Part shown: piece by piece, positions 17,901 to 26,190 of the stretch
Position numbering within the stretch: the first letter of the stretch is position 1
Layout of the letters: each line of letters begins with the position of its first letter
From: DATARH01 sp035309005
GTDB lineage: Bacteria; Pseudomonadota; Alphaproteobacteria; ATCC43930; CGMCC-115725
Direction: 5' to 3'
Length of the DNA stretch: 64,000 bases
NCBI GenBank assembly: GCA_035309005.1
Contig: DATGFP010000015.1
Coordinates: 62,001-126,000, forward strand
The notes under the pieces: generated by a model
Databases searched by the model: none
The model's input: the letters and a program-made list of their open reading frames with translations, nothing else
What the model was told of the DNA's origin: nothing
Program-made: the position numbers and the translations under genes

Positions 17901-20536
17901 CCGTAATTGCTGACCGATCCGGCGCTGTTCTTCAGCGACACCGCGGTGCGGTAAGCGCTGAGCACCCCTCCCGTCTCGTTGGTGACGATGCCGCCGCTCG
18001 CCAGATAGACGGCGACCCCGCTGGTGGTGCCGGTGCTCGCAATCGCCCCGGAATTGACAACCGTCGCGGCCGCGCCGGTGACGAAAACGCCGTTATTGTA
18101 TCCGCTGATCGCGGCGCCCGCCGCATTGCTGACGTAGCCGCCCAGATGCAGGGCGATGCCGGCGCCGGTGGCGGTATCGGTCGCCGCGATCGCGCCCGAA
18201 TTGACGACCGTGGCGGCGCCGCCGGAGATAAAAATGCCGTTGGCGCCGCCGTCGATAGCGCCGCCGCTGTTGTTGGTAACATAGCCGCCGGCGCCGAGCC
18301 GCACGCCGACGCTTCCCGCGCCGGTGCCGGTGATCGCGCCGAGATTACTGATCGTGCCGCTACCGCCGCCAATGTAGACGCCGTTGACGTGCCCCGCAAT
18401 CTGTGCGGTTGCCGAGGCGTTGTCGACGAGTCCGCCCGCCTGGAGGTAAACGCCGGTGCCGTTGGTGCTTTCGGCAGTGCCGGAATTGACGATGGTGCCG
18501 ATGCCGCTGAACTGATCGATGCCGTTGAGCCAGCCGGCGATCAGAGCACCCGTCCCATTGATGATGACGTCGGAGGCGAAGCCGGCGTTAATACCAGATG
18601 CGTCGGAGTTGAGCCCGACGATCGTGCCGTTATTCGTCACCGTGCCGCCAGACAGGAAATCGAGCGCTTGCGCGCCGAAGGCGGCTCCGGTGCTTTCGAT
18701 CGTGCCGAAATTGACGAGCGTCCCCGCGGGGCCGGAGAGCCGGACGCCGTCATAGCCCGCGATCAGCGCGGATGCGCCCACGCTCGCGCCATTGGTGACG
18801 TAGCCGCCGGCCAGCAGGTTGAGCCCGACACCTCCCGGCCCGGTGCCGATCCCCGAAATCGTGCCGCTGTTGACGATCGTCGGCGCCGCCAGCGTGCCGT
18901 AAACAGCGGTGCCGGCGGTCGCGATCGTGCCGGTGTTGTCGAGATAGCCGCCGCCCGACAGGGTGACGGTCAGCCCGATATAGCCGTTGTTGACGAGACT
19001 CGCCGGGTCGATGACGAGGCCGCCGGCGCCGGCGATCACCCCGTCATTGGTGAGGCTGCCGAAATCGGTCAGCGTGCCGAGATCGCTGAGCGTGACCCCG
19101 GCGCCGACCGTGTTGCCGCCGGCGAGCACCCAATTTGCTCCGGCATCGACCGTGACCGTCGGGAAATTCTGGAATTTCAACCCGAGCCCGGAGATCGTGC
19201 CGCTGCCGCCGCCGCCGACCGCCAGTTCGAGCGAATTGGCCGTGCCGGTGGCGACGACGTTGCCGGTCAGGGCATAGAGGGGCGCCAGGTCGAGGAGGTT
19301 GTTGCCGGCCCCGCCCAAATAGACCGCGGTGCCGTTGCCGCCAATGATCGTGCCGGCATCGACGACCGTGCCGCCGGCGGCGAGGTCCACCCCGACGCCG
19401 CTGGTGCCGGTGCCCTCGATCGTGCCGAGATTGCTGACCGTGCCGGTGGCGCCATTGATCACAACGCCGCTGACGTCGCCGGCAATCAGCGCACTGCCGG
19501 CGACATTGCTGATGCTGCCGCCGGCTGACAGAATCACCGCCGTGCCGCCCGATGCGGTGGCGACGATCGTGCCGGAATTGGTTACCGTGAGGGCGCCGCT
19601 GCCGGTATATCTGTAGCCGTAGACGCCGATGCCGTTTGTTCCAGTGGCGCTGATTGTGCCGGTGTTGCTGAACGAGGGAACGTAGAGGCTGACGGAATCA
19701 ATATTGCCGAACGCGACGCCTTTCCCAACGCCGATGATAGTGCCGCTGTTGCTCAGCGTGCCCGCCGAAAGGCGAACCCCGGTTTCGGCCCCGTCGATCG
19801 TGCCGGCGTTGGTGACGGTGGCGTTGCCGCCGTAGACGTAAACGCCCCTGTATCCGGTGATCAGCGCGCTGGTCGACTGGTTGGCGACAAGCCCGCCGGA
19901 CGACAGGTGGACCCCATTGCCGAAGGAGCCGGCGCCGGAGATCGCGCCGTAATTGGTCACCGTGCCCGGCGCGTTGTAGATGACGACGCCGCTGGCGCCG
20001 CCGAGAATGACGCCGGTCGAGGCGTTGCTGACCACTCCGCCGGCTTGAAACTCGACGCCGAACAGGCCGGTGCCGTCGATCATCCCGTGATTGTCGACCG
20101 TGCCGGCGGCGCCGCCGATGTAGACGCCGAATTGCTGGCCGGTGATCGCTGCGGTGGTGACGTTGTAGACGATGCCGCCGGCAGCCAGATTCACGCCGTC
20201 GCTGGTGATCCCCGTCCCGGTGATTGTTGCCGAATTAGTGACCGTGCCACCGCCGCCGCCGATCAGAATGCCATTGGCGTAGCCGGAGATCGTGCCGGCC
20301 GCGTTGCTCAGGGTGCCGCCGGCCGCCAGGTGGACGGCGCTCCCACTGGCCGCGGTGCCGGTGGAGATCACGCCATAGTTGGTTATGTTCCACGCCGCGG
20401 CCGTCGTCCCGTAGAGCACGTCGCCGGCGTAGAACTGATTGGTGATGCTGCCGCTCGAGGTGACGGTCGTCGGGTTCTGCGTGCCCGAATTGAGGACGAC
20501 GCCGTTGGCCCGGTAGTTGTTGATCGTGTAGCTCAT
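11972..20536 (-). CDS. Giant repetitive surface protein, probable type 1 secretion substrate
   Basis: The 2,854-residue protein has no N-terminal signal peptide. Domains in order: about residues 30-1480, dozens of short beta-helix repeats of the form ITGTGTGVYLGAGGSVTN; about 1650-1765, AIDA-like repeats (VVSGGTEIVEGGG type); about 1880-2100, a nidogen-like (NIDO) domain with LFINTNGNISFGG and FAVR segments; about 2115-2320, Ig-like modules; about 2322-2510, two copies of a module with FxYxDGxxYxGTVADxG; about 2565-2775, three clear and one weak DUF4214 repeat; and a C-terminal FGHDTIAGFDAARDTIEL segment like the ends of RTX-type exports. A GGGAG site precedes ATG 20536. It probably acts outside the cell in adhesion or biofilm. 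The tolC-like gene in this window is 43 kb away and is not proven to be its exporter. Confidence 0.85.
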   Translation of the reverse strand: MSYTINNYRANGVVLNSGTQNPTTVTSSGSITNQFYAGDVLYGTTAAAWNITNYGVISTGTAASGSAVHLAAGGTLSNAAGTISGYANGILIGGGGGTVTNSATITGTGITSDGVNLAAGGIVYNVTTAAITGQQFGVYIGGAAGTVDNHGMIDGTGLFGVEFQAGGVVSNASTGVILGGASGVVIYNAPGTVTNYGAISGAGSFGNGVHLSSGGLVANQSTSALITGYRGVYVYGGNATVTNAGTIDGAETGVRLSAGTLSNSGTIIGVGKGVAFGNIDSVSLYVPSFSNTGTISATGTNGIGVYGYRYTGSGALTVTNSGTIVATASGGTAVILSAGGSISNVAGSALIAGDVSGVVINGATGTVSNLGTIEGTGTSGVGVDLAAGGTVVDAGTIIGGNGTAVYLGGAGNNLLDLAPLYALTGNVVATGTANSLELAVGGGGSGTISGLGLKFQNFPTVTVDAGANWVLAGGNTVGAGVTLSDLGTLTDFGSLTNDGVIAGAGGLVIDPASLVNNGYIGLTVTLSGGGYLDNTGTIATAGTAVYGTLAAPTIVNSGTISGIGTGPGGVGLNLLAGGYVTNGASVGASALIAGYDGVRLSGPAGTLVNFGTIESTGAAFGAQALDFLSGGTVTNNGTIVGLNSDASGINAGFASDVIINGTGALIAGWLNGIDQFSGIGTIVNSGTAESTNGTGVYLQAGGLVDNASATAQIAGHVNGVYIGGGSGTISNLGAITGTGAGSVGVRLGAGGYVTNNSGGAIDGGANGIFISGGAATVVNSGAIAATDTATGAGIALHLGGYVSNAAGAAISGYNNGVFVTGAAATVVNSGAIASTGTTSGVAVYLASGGIVTNETGGVLSAYRTAVSLKNSAGSVSNYGRIASAGTYYSGIYLGAGGSVTNQASGTIVSGWNGIDAKNVSATVGNLGMIASTATALSPLGFHGAGVLLQQGGVVVNGYGTATITGYEFGVYIGGAKGVPNPGAAGTIVNHGTIASTGTGTVARAAAELTAGGTINNYGSITSAGSNAIHIGGTVAGTVDNFGLIENFAAHAAIYSAAGGIVTNAAGATITSTLTAISFKDTAGTAVSFGTVINAGRIVSYSAGGSGAGVYFGQGGTLTNQTGGLIMAYRSGISAKGSAAAVTNAGNILSTGNNFAGIYLGAGGSVTNSGAITSSGSAGYGVRLAAGGYVANSGQITGQYDAVRVTGGAGTVANLGIINGNGTFTDGVAMFAGGSVTNGAFGAATALIEGFGRRGVFVYGGLGTVTNFATIQSLSATYVGVYLKGGGSVTNETGGLIQGAPGIAGVAIGHLGGTVTNYGSITGVFLGAGGTVTNQYGGVIAVTSTAITVLANSGTIVNYGGIVASGGGASGVSFAAGGTVANGTGILKTAVIQGGAFGVTIAAGGNVTNYGTIAAASGVGVDFTAGGSNLTNAGTITGGGGTAVSFTGGGNRLIVDPGAVFFGAVNGGGGGSDVVELAPGSGNIGGLGTSITGFDQVVVDPVATWLLSGTNAVAGSIVDSGVLDIGAGATLALANGISGTGRLAFAGTGGTLEIDGTTTSTVALTISGFTSGETIHLRDIAGGNAGRVIPGAGNLTTVVEGGRNYPLQLDPAQVFGGFAVVGDGASGTDLEALAPLTVASGTTVSVLAGQTYIDPIVQGGGTLDVGSNGSVYGTFVSGGGTEIVEGGGFDSGTVLDGAAVQFVSGTAISTTVSSGDTQIVENGGTAISTTIENGGLQLVQSGGVASNTVISGQLVASGSVVSGGGKFELAAGGTASGTITFSGPGGTLQLDSNRNLTATPINGFAGSDAIDLQALPFSPTDTVSFTPSTTSVTASGTLSDGTLTVSGGGVSDTLTLDNVVSGTVFSLADDGAGHTLVTPASANLVNGLGGPAGFGSAVTFSPNLDDGSSAAIDITSVFASGLDFFGTTYTTLFINTNGNISFGGPNSSFISQPLTTLSGIPPIIAPFFADVALTGQATTATGGNSQGTGQIYDSLDTVNHVFTVTWDDVGYSAPVSNAVDAFQLQLIDQGGGNFDIMFRYQYVGWATDPVTLSGPATAGYNDGNGHTAELAASGLENAMLALPSLELAGTPGATATPGVYAFAVRSGAVVPSTLTGLTLDPASDSGIPGDAITNVVQPVIDGTGGVVGDTVRLLDGATVLGTATVGSGGLWSVQPTAPLADGAYSLTATEADASGNVSPASAPLTLRIDTTAPATTPASLTVVTGSAAAAIGIAASSDPDDAAAALTVTITALPGDGTVTLADGTTPVTLGVLAGGIQALTGLDFTAGAIVGSSKLQYTVADAAGNLAPGSATLAVTTPSVGVNLFDFIFTYNDGEDYYFGTVADDGRFAYRAGQTIVATGGTYDIYNKETQTTSDAPGTVRVTSYSHSGPGVASPTPIATAAGLPDGSGGLTSESDAVLGTDGQPHPFSSASEASFPTTALFGFVFTYADGAAFYSGTVADNGSFGTIPGSRTVTDSSGNVLGSYAIFAEGTTALPAGAVVVDRFTEGGTSYIPNGGGTGAGGAALGSETGSITANGTSFAFSDHQEPAIPSAIVPLAIIPAPSTADIVTAELTDLYQEVLNRNPDAGGLATYTAAIDAGTSLDSIRTTIAQSPEAQDDLNQLYLQIFGRNGDPGGLATYTAELIGGASLGSVELLLAQSPEAQSDINQIYQNVLARDADGGGLTTYIAALGQGTSLGQVRGQIAHSPEAQDDLTQLFQQVTGQAPGAAQLAGMEDQIAQPGASQQTVAASLGATTGLAVITAGLGDASLTAQPLTPTLFVFNDIAFGHDTIAGFDAARDTIELAHTLAPDFATVQSELSSTAAGALLTLNQNQSILLGGVAPASLGATNFQFA
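16080..20460 (-). repeat. Tandem coding repeats of the beta-helix region
   Basis: This part of the giant gene consists of imperfect repeats of about 45-50 codons. Each unit has a GTxxNxGxI strand, a short variable strand and a GGxVTN strand. At the DNA level GTGCCGCCGGCG-like words recur many times. Such repeats can recombine and change in number, and they are prone to misassembly. Confidence 0.8.
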
Positions 20537-20836
20537 GATAAGCTCCCGTCCTCGCGATCCCGTCGGGACACGGCAAGAACTGTCAGCATACTATCGGTGA
20601 CCGGGCGACGGCAGCGGTCGGAGGTTGCGGGTCGGAGTACGCTCCGCCGGCAGAATGCGGCGCCGGAGCGGTACGTAGCCCTTGCCGACCCGCGGACGCC
20701 GGAATCCTCGGGCGGGCTATCCTCGACCATCGGCGCCGTCATTCCGTCTCCCGTTAACAAAGCTACTTTGGTGCAGAACCCGAACCTCGACCGTCAATGT
20801 AGACCTAGACTTGTCTGGCTTGGGACCGAAAGCGGC

Positions 20837-20866
20837 TTGCTTTTATTACCAATCGATTTTTATGAT
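20837..20866 (+). promoter_or_regulatory. Candidate sigma-70-like promoter
   Basis: TTGCTT (20837-20842) and TATGAT (20861-20866) are 18 bp apart in an AT-rich patch inside GC-rich DNA. It lies about 110 bp upstream of the exported-protein gene in the 438-bp space after the divergent giant gene. I see no other gene in that space. Confidence 0.35.
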
Positions 20867-20974
20867 AATTTCGCTAACGGGGGGGATGCAAGCGGCATGG
20901 CCGGGTTTGGCCTCGCGAACGGCGAGGCTCGCGAAGTGCAGATTTGCCGGGGAGCCCGGCAGTTCTCGCGGGGC

Positions 20975-21442
20975 ATGATATCTGTCTGCCGCGTAGCAAG
21001 GCCGCTCGCGCGAATCGCGGTGTCGGCGGCGGCATTCGCACTTTCGATGCTGAGCGGGGCGCCGGTTCGCGCTGGCGATGTTTTGGCGACGCAGTTGGAA
21101 GGCAAGACGCTCAGCGCAGTTGTTTATGCATCGGACGCGCCCGGCCCGGTCACCGGCCGCTCGCTACACCGGATTATGCTGCAGGCCTATCTCGAACCTG
21201 ATGGGCGAGCGCTGTTTCGCGAGTGGGTCAGCGCGCGCGACCGCTACAGCGCGCCCGCGCCGGCACGCTGGTCCTTGGCCGGCGATAGGCTGTGCCTCGC
21301 GCTGCCGGGGGGCGCGCTGTGCGCTGCGGTGCACGTTTGGGGGCCGCGGATTGCCGGGATCGGCATCCAACCCTACGCGATGCTCGATGGCGATCTTCAG
21401 CCGGGCAATGCGATCAGCGGCCGTGGCGGCCGGCCGCAATAG
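20975..21442 (+). CDS. Small exported protein of unknown function
   Basis: The 155-residue product starts with a typical Sec signal peptide: a basic VCRVARPLAR start, a hydrophobic core (IAVSAAAFALSML) and a SGAPVRAGD cleavage region near residue 34. The mature part is about 120 residues and has two cysteines flanking a short loop (RLCLALPGGALCAAV). I do not recognise a family. An in-frame ATG at 20897 would add 26 residues before the signal peptide, so ATG 20975 is preferred. It lies just upstream of the cytochrome pair on the same strand and may be secreted with them, but the 118-bp gap leaves the operon open. Confidence 0.6.
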   Translation: MISVCRVARPLARIAVSAAAFALSMLSGAPVRAGDVLATQLEGKTLSAVVYASDAPGPVTGRSLHRIMLQAYLEPDGRALFREWVSARDRYSAPAPARWSLAGDRLCLALPGGALCAAVHVWGPRIAGIGIQPYAMLDGDLQPGNAISGRGGRPQ

Positions 21443-21560
21443 ACCAATTGCGCCGACGCTAAATTCGACTCGCCGCCGCCAGCACCGCCGGTTGAAACTC
21501 GCGGCGGCTGCGGTTAGCCTTAGAGCGTCCGGAGCGGGGACGGTTTTGGGGGCGATTGCG

Positions 21561-22880
21561 ATGGCGGCGTTGGGCAGGTTTGCCGCTGCCATCGGCGCGA
21601 CAATGTGGCTTGCCGTGGTGGCGGCCGCCGCCCAAACCCCGCCGTCGCCGGGCGCTCATCTCGGCGTTGCCACCTGCCGCGGCAGCAACTGTCACGGCGC
21701 GACCGAGCGCCCGGCCGGCTCTGTCGTCGCCGGCAACGAGTACTCGATCTGGTCGAGCCGCGACAAACACCGCAAGGCCTATACCGTACTCTTGGAGAAG
21801 CCGGCGGTGATGATGGCGCGCGCGCTCGGCCTTCCCGACGCGGTGAACCAGAAGCTGTGTCTCGGTTGCCACAGCGACGACGTGCCGGCGGCGCAGCGCG
21901 GGCCGCAGTTCCACCTCTCGGACGGGATCGGCTGCGAGGCGTGCCACGGCGGCGCCGCGACGTGGCTTGGCGTGCATATTGCCGGCGCCAGCCACCGCGC
22001 CAACCTGGCGGCCGGCCTTTATCCCCTGGAGCAGCCGGTGGCGCGCGCCGAAAAGTGCCTGGGCTGCCATCTCGGCGACGCCAACCGCTTCGTCGACCAT
22101 CGCCTGTACGGCGCCGGCCATCCCCGCCTCGCCTTCGAGCTCGACACCTTCACCGCGATCGAGCCGGCGCATTTCGTCGTTGACCAGAGCTACATCCAAC
22201 GTAAGGGCCGCATCACCGACACGCAGGTTTGGGCAGCCGGGCAGGCGGTCTCCGTTGTCAAGCGAATGACTGCGCTGCTCGATCCCAGGCACGCGCATCC
22301 TGGGCTCTTCCCCGAGTTTGCGTTCTACGATTGCCAGTCCTGCCACCATACCGAGGCGCCGCTGCATGGGCCGCGACCCACCGCCACCGGGCTCGGGCCG
22401 GGGACGGTCAAGCTGGATGACGCCAACGCGGTGATGCTGCAATTGGCGGCGACGCAAGTCGCGCCTAACGCGGCACGCGCGTTAGGCGAACACCTGCGGG
22501 CGCTGTCGCAGGCGGCGGCCGGCGACGGCGCCGCGGTCGAGCGCGAGGCGGCGGCAGTGCGGCAAACCGCCGCCGCGCTGGTTGGGCCGCTGGCGGCGCG
22601 CGACGCCACGGTCGCCGACCTGCGCGCGCTGGCCGATTCGCTGTTCGCCCTTGGCCGCACCCCGGACGAATGGCGGTTCTCACACGCCGAGCAGACGACG
22701 ATGGCGCTGGAGGCGATCGTCACCGCCCTCAAATCCTCCGGCCAGTTCGACGCGCCGCACAGTGCGGCGGTCAAAAAGGCGATGGATGCGCTCTATGCCA
22801 GCTTCGCCACCGAGGCAAGCTTCAGGCCGGAAGCCTTCGCCGCGGCCCTGCGCGATCTGCATCAGGCAATCGCGCGATGA
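21561..22880 (+). CDS. Periplasmic multiheme cytochrome c (cytochrome c554-like), copy 1
   Basis: The 439-residue protein has an N-terminal signal peptide (hydrophobic core ATMWLAVVAAAAQ) and then haem-binding motifs: one unusual CX4CH (CRGSNCH, about residue 38) and four CXXCH (CLGCH, CEACH, CLGCH, CQSCH, about residues 97-264). Between them are histidine-bearing motifs typical of the cytochrome c554 family, such as WSSRDKHRKAY. The C-terminal third is helical and lacks haem motifs. The likely role is electron transfer in the periplasm. ATG 21561 was chosen because the signal peptide follows; the longer open frame upstream overlaps the previous gene. Its stop overlaps the start of copy 2 by four bases. 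Confidence 0.85.
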   Translation: MAALGRFAAAIGATMWLAVVAAAAQTPPSPGAHLGVATCRGSNCHGATERPAGSVVAGNEYSIWSSRDKHRKAYTVLLEKPAVMMARALGLPDAVNQKLCLGCHSDDVPAAQRGPQFHLSDGIGCEACHGGAATWLGVHIAGASHRANLAAGLYPLEQPVARAEKCLGCHLGDANRFVDHRLYGAGHPRLAFELDTFTAIEPAHFVVDQSYIQRKGRITDTQVWAAGQAVSVVKRMTALLDPRHAHPGLFPEFAFYDCQSCHHTEAPLHGPRPTATGLGPGTVKLDDANAVMLQLAATQVAPNAARALGEHLRALSQAAAGDGAAVEREAAAVRQTAAALVGPLAARDATVADLRALADSLFALGRTPDEWRFSHAEQTTMALEAIVTALKSSGQFDAPHSAAVKKAMDALYASFATEASFRPEAFAAALRDLHQAIAR

Positions 22881-24196
22881 GCATCGGCTGGCGGTGCGTG
22901 ATCGCGGCGGGGATCCTCGGCATTGCGGTCGCCGGATCGGTCGGCGCGCAGACGCCGGGAAGCGCCAGCGTCCATCTCGGGGTTGCCTCCTGCTCCGGAG
23001 ACAACTGCCATGGCGCGGTTGAAGCGCTCAAAAACTCGCACGTCGAGCAGAACGAATATCTGATATGGGCGCACAACGATAAGCACAGCAAGGCGTTTGC
23101 CGCGCTGCAGGACGAACGCGGTCGGCGTATCGCGCAAAACTTGGGTCTGGCCGATGCCGAGCACGCCAAGATCTGTCTCGATTGCCACGCCGACAACGTA
23201 CCCCCATCCCGGCGCGGGCCGCGGTTCCAGATCGCCGACGGGGTCGGTTGCGAGAGCTGCCATGGCGGGGCGTCGGGCTGGCTCGGCGTCCACCTCTCGG
23301 GCGCCCGCCACGCCGCGAACCTCGCCGCCGGCCTCTATCCGCTGGAGCAGCCGCGCGCCCGCGCCGAACGCTGCCTCGCCTGCCATCTTGGCGACGACAA
23401 GCGGTTCGCCAATCACCGCATCATGGGCGCCGGCCACCCGCAGCTTGGTTTTGAGCTCGATACCTACAGCGCGATTCAGCCGGCGCACTACCGCGTCGAC
23501 CAGCGCTATATCGCGCGCATGGGCCGGCCCGACGACATCCGGATCTGGGCGCTCGGGCAGGCGCTCGACGTCGAAAAGCGCATGGATGCGCTGCTCGACC
23601 CGCAGAAGGCGCCGCAAGGGTTGCAGCCCGAGCTGGCGCTGTTCGATTGCCAATCCTGCCACCATTCGACAAAGCAGTTGCAGTGGCGCGCGCGGGCCTT
23701 GACCGGCCTGCCGCCGGGCCATTTGCGGCTTTACGATGCGACCGCGGTGATGCTGCTGGTCGTCGCCGAACGGGTCGCACCTGATGTGGCGCGCGAGTTG
23801 CGCGGCCATCTCGTTGCGCTGCAGCACGCCACAACCGTGGGCTGGGCCGCGGTGCAGCGCGAGGCGCGCGCCGTGCGCCACCTTGCCGACGAACTCGAGC
23901 CGCTTCTCACCGCCCGAAATTTCTCGCGCGAGGACGCCCTCGCGCTGGCGCGCAGCGTCGTCGCGCTCGGCGTCGGCGGCAACGATCTCGATTACAGCGC
24001 CGCGCGACAGCAGACCATGGCGCTCGCCTCGATCCTCGCGGCGATGAAGCTGCAGGGCTTTCTCGACGACAGCCGGATCAAGGCGATCAATGACGCGCTC
24101 CCCGGGCTCTACAATGCCGTCGCCGACGGCCAGACCTATCGCCCGGAGACCTTCGTCGAGGCGCTGCGCCAATTCGCGGCGAAGCTGCCGCCCTGA
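22877..24196 (+). CDS. Periplasmic multiheme cytochrome c (cytochrome c554-like), copy 2
   Basis: This protein also has 439 residues and aligns with copy 1 from end to end, so the pair arose by tandem duplication. It has a signal peptide (VIAAGILGIAVAGSVGAQ), the same CX4CH motif (CSGDNCH), four CXXCH motifs (CLDCH, CESCH, CLACH, CQSCH) and the WAHNDKHSKAF histidine motif. It starts inside the stop codon of copy 1 (ATGA), so the two are translated together, perhaps as a heteromeric complex or an electron-transfer chain. No dedicated oxidoreductase lies next to them. Confidence 0.85.
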   Translation: MSIGWRCVIAAGILGIAVAGSVGAQTPGSASVHLGVASCSGDNCHGAVEALKNSHVEQNEYLIWAHNDKHSKAFAALQDERGRRIAQNLGLADAEHAKICLDCHADNVPPSRRGPRFQIADGVGCESCHGGASGWLGVHLSGARHAANLAAGLYPLEQPRARAERCLACHLGDDKRFANHRIMGAGHPQLGFELDTYSAIQPAHYRVDQRYIARMGRPDDIRIWALGQALDVEKRMDALLDPQKAPQGLQPELALFDCQSCHHSTKQLQWRARALTGLPPGHLRLYDATAVMLLVVAERVAPDVARELRGHLVALQHATTVGWAAVQREARAVRHLADELEPLLTARNFSREDALALARSVVALGVGGNDLDYSAARQQTMALASILAAMKLQGFLDDSRIKAINDALPGLYNAVADGQTYRPETFVEALRQFAAKLPP

Positions 24197-24522
24197 GCGA
24201 GGGCACACGATTCGCGGCTCGCAACCTCAATCGCGCGATTTACGCGGCCAACACGCGCGTAATGATTGATATTTGGCTTCATCGTAAGGCCCATCGGAAG
24301 CCCCAGTAATTGCCGATACGGCGGGCCGCTCGATTCGCGTAAAACCAAGCGCAGCGCGATGTATGACCACTCGTTCGCGGGCAGAATCACCAGCGTCTAG
24401 CCACTGACATTTGCCGGCAGCGAAGCGCGCTCGCAACTTCAACTTGCGAGCGCCGGACCGCCCTCCGTAAAATTCTGAGGGCAAGGGGGGCCAATGCGCT
24501 GCCGTTTGTTGGTCAGTCGCGA
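24197..24522. other. Intergenic space with one hairpin
   Basis: No convincing gene is seen in these 326 bases. The main feature is a hairpin at 24427-24453: GCGCTCGCAA and its exact reverse complement around a 7-base loop. No T-run follows it. It may end the cytochrome transcript or lie in the leader of the secretion operon. No clear promoter for gspE was found. Confidence 0.5.
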
Positions 24523-26187
24523 ATGAACATCGTCGATTTCCTGGTCAGCCACGGCCGGATCGACGAGGTGCAACGCGAGCGGGTCCTCGCCCTGCGCCGC
24601 GAGCGCGGCGAGAGCGAAAGCGTGATCATGACCCGGCTCGGCATGATCGACGAACGCGAGATGGCGGTAACCCTCGCCGAATTCTGTGCGCTGCCGCTGG
24701 CTCGCAGCACCGATTATCCGCTGGCGCCGGTGTGCTCCGTCACCCTCAGCGACGAATTCATCGAGCGGGCCCGGGTCCTGCCGTTAAAGGACACATTGGA
24801 GGGTCTGGCGCTGGCGATGTCGGACCCGAGCGACCACTACACGATCAAGGCGGTAAGAATCGCTGCCGGCAAGCCGGTGTTGCCTTGGGTGGCGGTGCCG
24901 AGCGAACTCGCCGCCGCGCAGCAGCGGCTTTATGGGCTGGGGAGCGGCGGGGCCGACCGCGCGGCCGCGGCGCCGGCCGCCGCGGCGCGCGAAGATCTAC
25001 GGCGGCTCAACGATTCCGCCAGCGACGAGCCGGTGATCCGCTATGTCAACTGGCTGGTCGGTCATGCCGCCGCTGCGCGGGCTTCCGACATCCACATCGA
25101 AGCCAGCGCCGACCGCGTTGCGTTGCGCCTGCGGATCGATGGCCTGCTGCGCGACGTGCCGCCGCCGCCGGCCGGGCTGAACGACAACATCGTCAGCCGT
25201 CTCAAGGTGATAGCGGGCCTCAATATGGCGGAACGTCGGCTGCCGCAGGATGGCCGCTTCCGGATGGTTGTCGAGGGCAGGGAAATCGACCTGCGCGTCT
25301 CATGCGTGCCGACGCTGCATGGCGAAAGCGTCGTCTTGCGGCTGCTCGATCGCATGCACGCGCCACTCGACCTCGCCGAACTCGGCTTTGGCCCAGCCTT
25401 GCGCGACGGGCTCGCCGCGCTGCTTGCACTGCCGAGCGGGATGCTGCTCGTTACCGGCCCAACCGGTAGCGGCAAGACTTCGACGCTTTATGCCGCGCTG
25501 CAGCTGCTGAACGAGCGCGAGCGCAAGATCCTGACGATCGAGGACCCGGTGGAGTATCAGCTTCCCGGCGTCAACCAGATCCCGGTTCGCCCGGCCATCG
25601 GGCTCAATTTCGCAACCTTGCTGCGTTCGGTTCTGCGGCAGGACCCGGACATTCTGCTGGTTGGCGAGATCCGCGATCTCGAAACGGCGCGCATCGCCTC
25701 GCAGGCGGCGCTGACCGGGCATCTGCTGCTGTCGACGTTGCACACCAACGATGCGGTCAGCGCGATCATCCGGCTTCTCGACATGGGGCTCGAAAGCTAT
25801 CTCGTCGCCGCGGTGCTGAAGGGCGTCCTGGCCCAGCGGTTGGTGCGTCGCCTGTGCCCGGCCTGCCGCCAGCCGCAAGCCCCTCCGCCGGCGCTGCGCG
25901 ACCATCCGCAATTCGCCGGGTTTTCGGGGCGCGATCTGAGCTTCTACCAGCCGGGTGGCTGTGAGGCATGCGGCGGCACCGGCTATCGCGGACGCACGGC
26001 GATCGCCGAGCTTCTGGTTTTCGATGAGGCGCTGGCGCAGGGCATCACCGCGCAGGCCGACACCGCCGCGCTGGCGGCGCGGGTCCGGGCGGCCGGGCTG
26101 GTTGATCTCAACAGCGACGGGCTGGCCAAGGCGGCCGCCGGAGTGACCTCGCTCGCCGAAGTGCTGCGCGTCACCGGAAGCGCATAA
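24523..26187 (+). CDS. gspE: Type II secretion ATPase GspE
   Basis: The 554-residue protein is a GspE/PilB-type hexameric ATPase that drives pseudopilus assembly at the inner membrane. An N-terminal MshEN-like region (1-150) is followed by the ATPase with Walker A GPTGSGKT (about 312-319), the Asp box (ILTIEDPVEYQ), Walker B (DILLVGEIRD) and the His box (LLLSTLHTND). A zinc tetracysteine site (CPAC about 446, CEAC about 480) is typical of GspE. It opens an operon of nine genes with short gaps or overlaps. No strong ribosome binding site is visible before ATG 24523. Confidence 0.9.
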   Translation: MNIVDFLVSHGRIDEVQRERVLALRRERGESESVIMTRLGMIDEREMAVTLAEFCALPLARSTDYPLAPVCSVTLSDEFIERARVLPLKDTLEGLALAMSDPSDHYTIKAVRIAAGKPVLPWVAVPSELAAAQQRLYGLGSGGADRAAAAPAAAAREDLRRLNDSASDEPVIRYVNWLVGHAAAARASDIHIEASADRVALRLRIDGLLRDVPPPPAGLNDNIVSRLKVIAGLNMAERRLPQDGRFRMVVEGREIDLRVSCVPTLHGESVVLRLLDRMHAPLDLAELGFGPALRDGLAALLALPSGMLLVTGPTGSGKTSTLYAALQLLNERERKILTIEDPVEYQLPGVNQIPVRPAIGLNFATLLRSVLRQDPDILLVGEIRDLETARIASQAALTGHLLLSTLHTNDAVSAIIRLLDMGLESYLVAAVLKGVLAQRLVRRLCPACRQPQAPPPALRDHPQFAGFSGRDLSFYQPGGCEACGGTGYRGRTAIAELLVFDEALAQGITAQADTAALAARVRAAGLVDLNSDGLAKAAAGVTSLAEVLRVTGSA

Positions 26188-26190
26188 CGA

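Noticed and set aside
16610..19528. 972-codon plus-strand open frame opposite the giant gene
   Set aside because: It is the antisense of GC-rich tandem repeats, which lack stop codons in several frames. Its protein is a low-complexity Asp/Ala/Gly/Arg mix with no domain, while the minus-strand frame shows clear modules.
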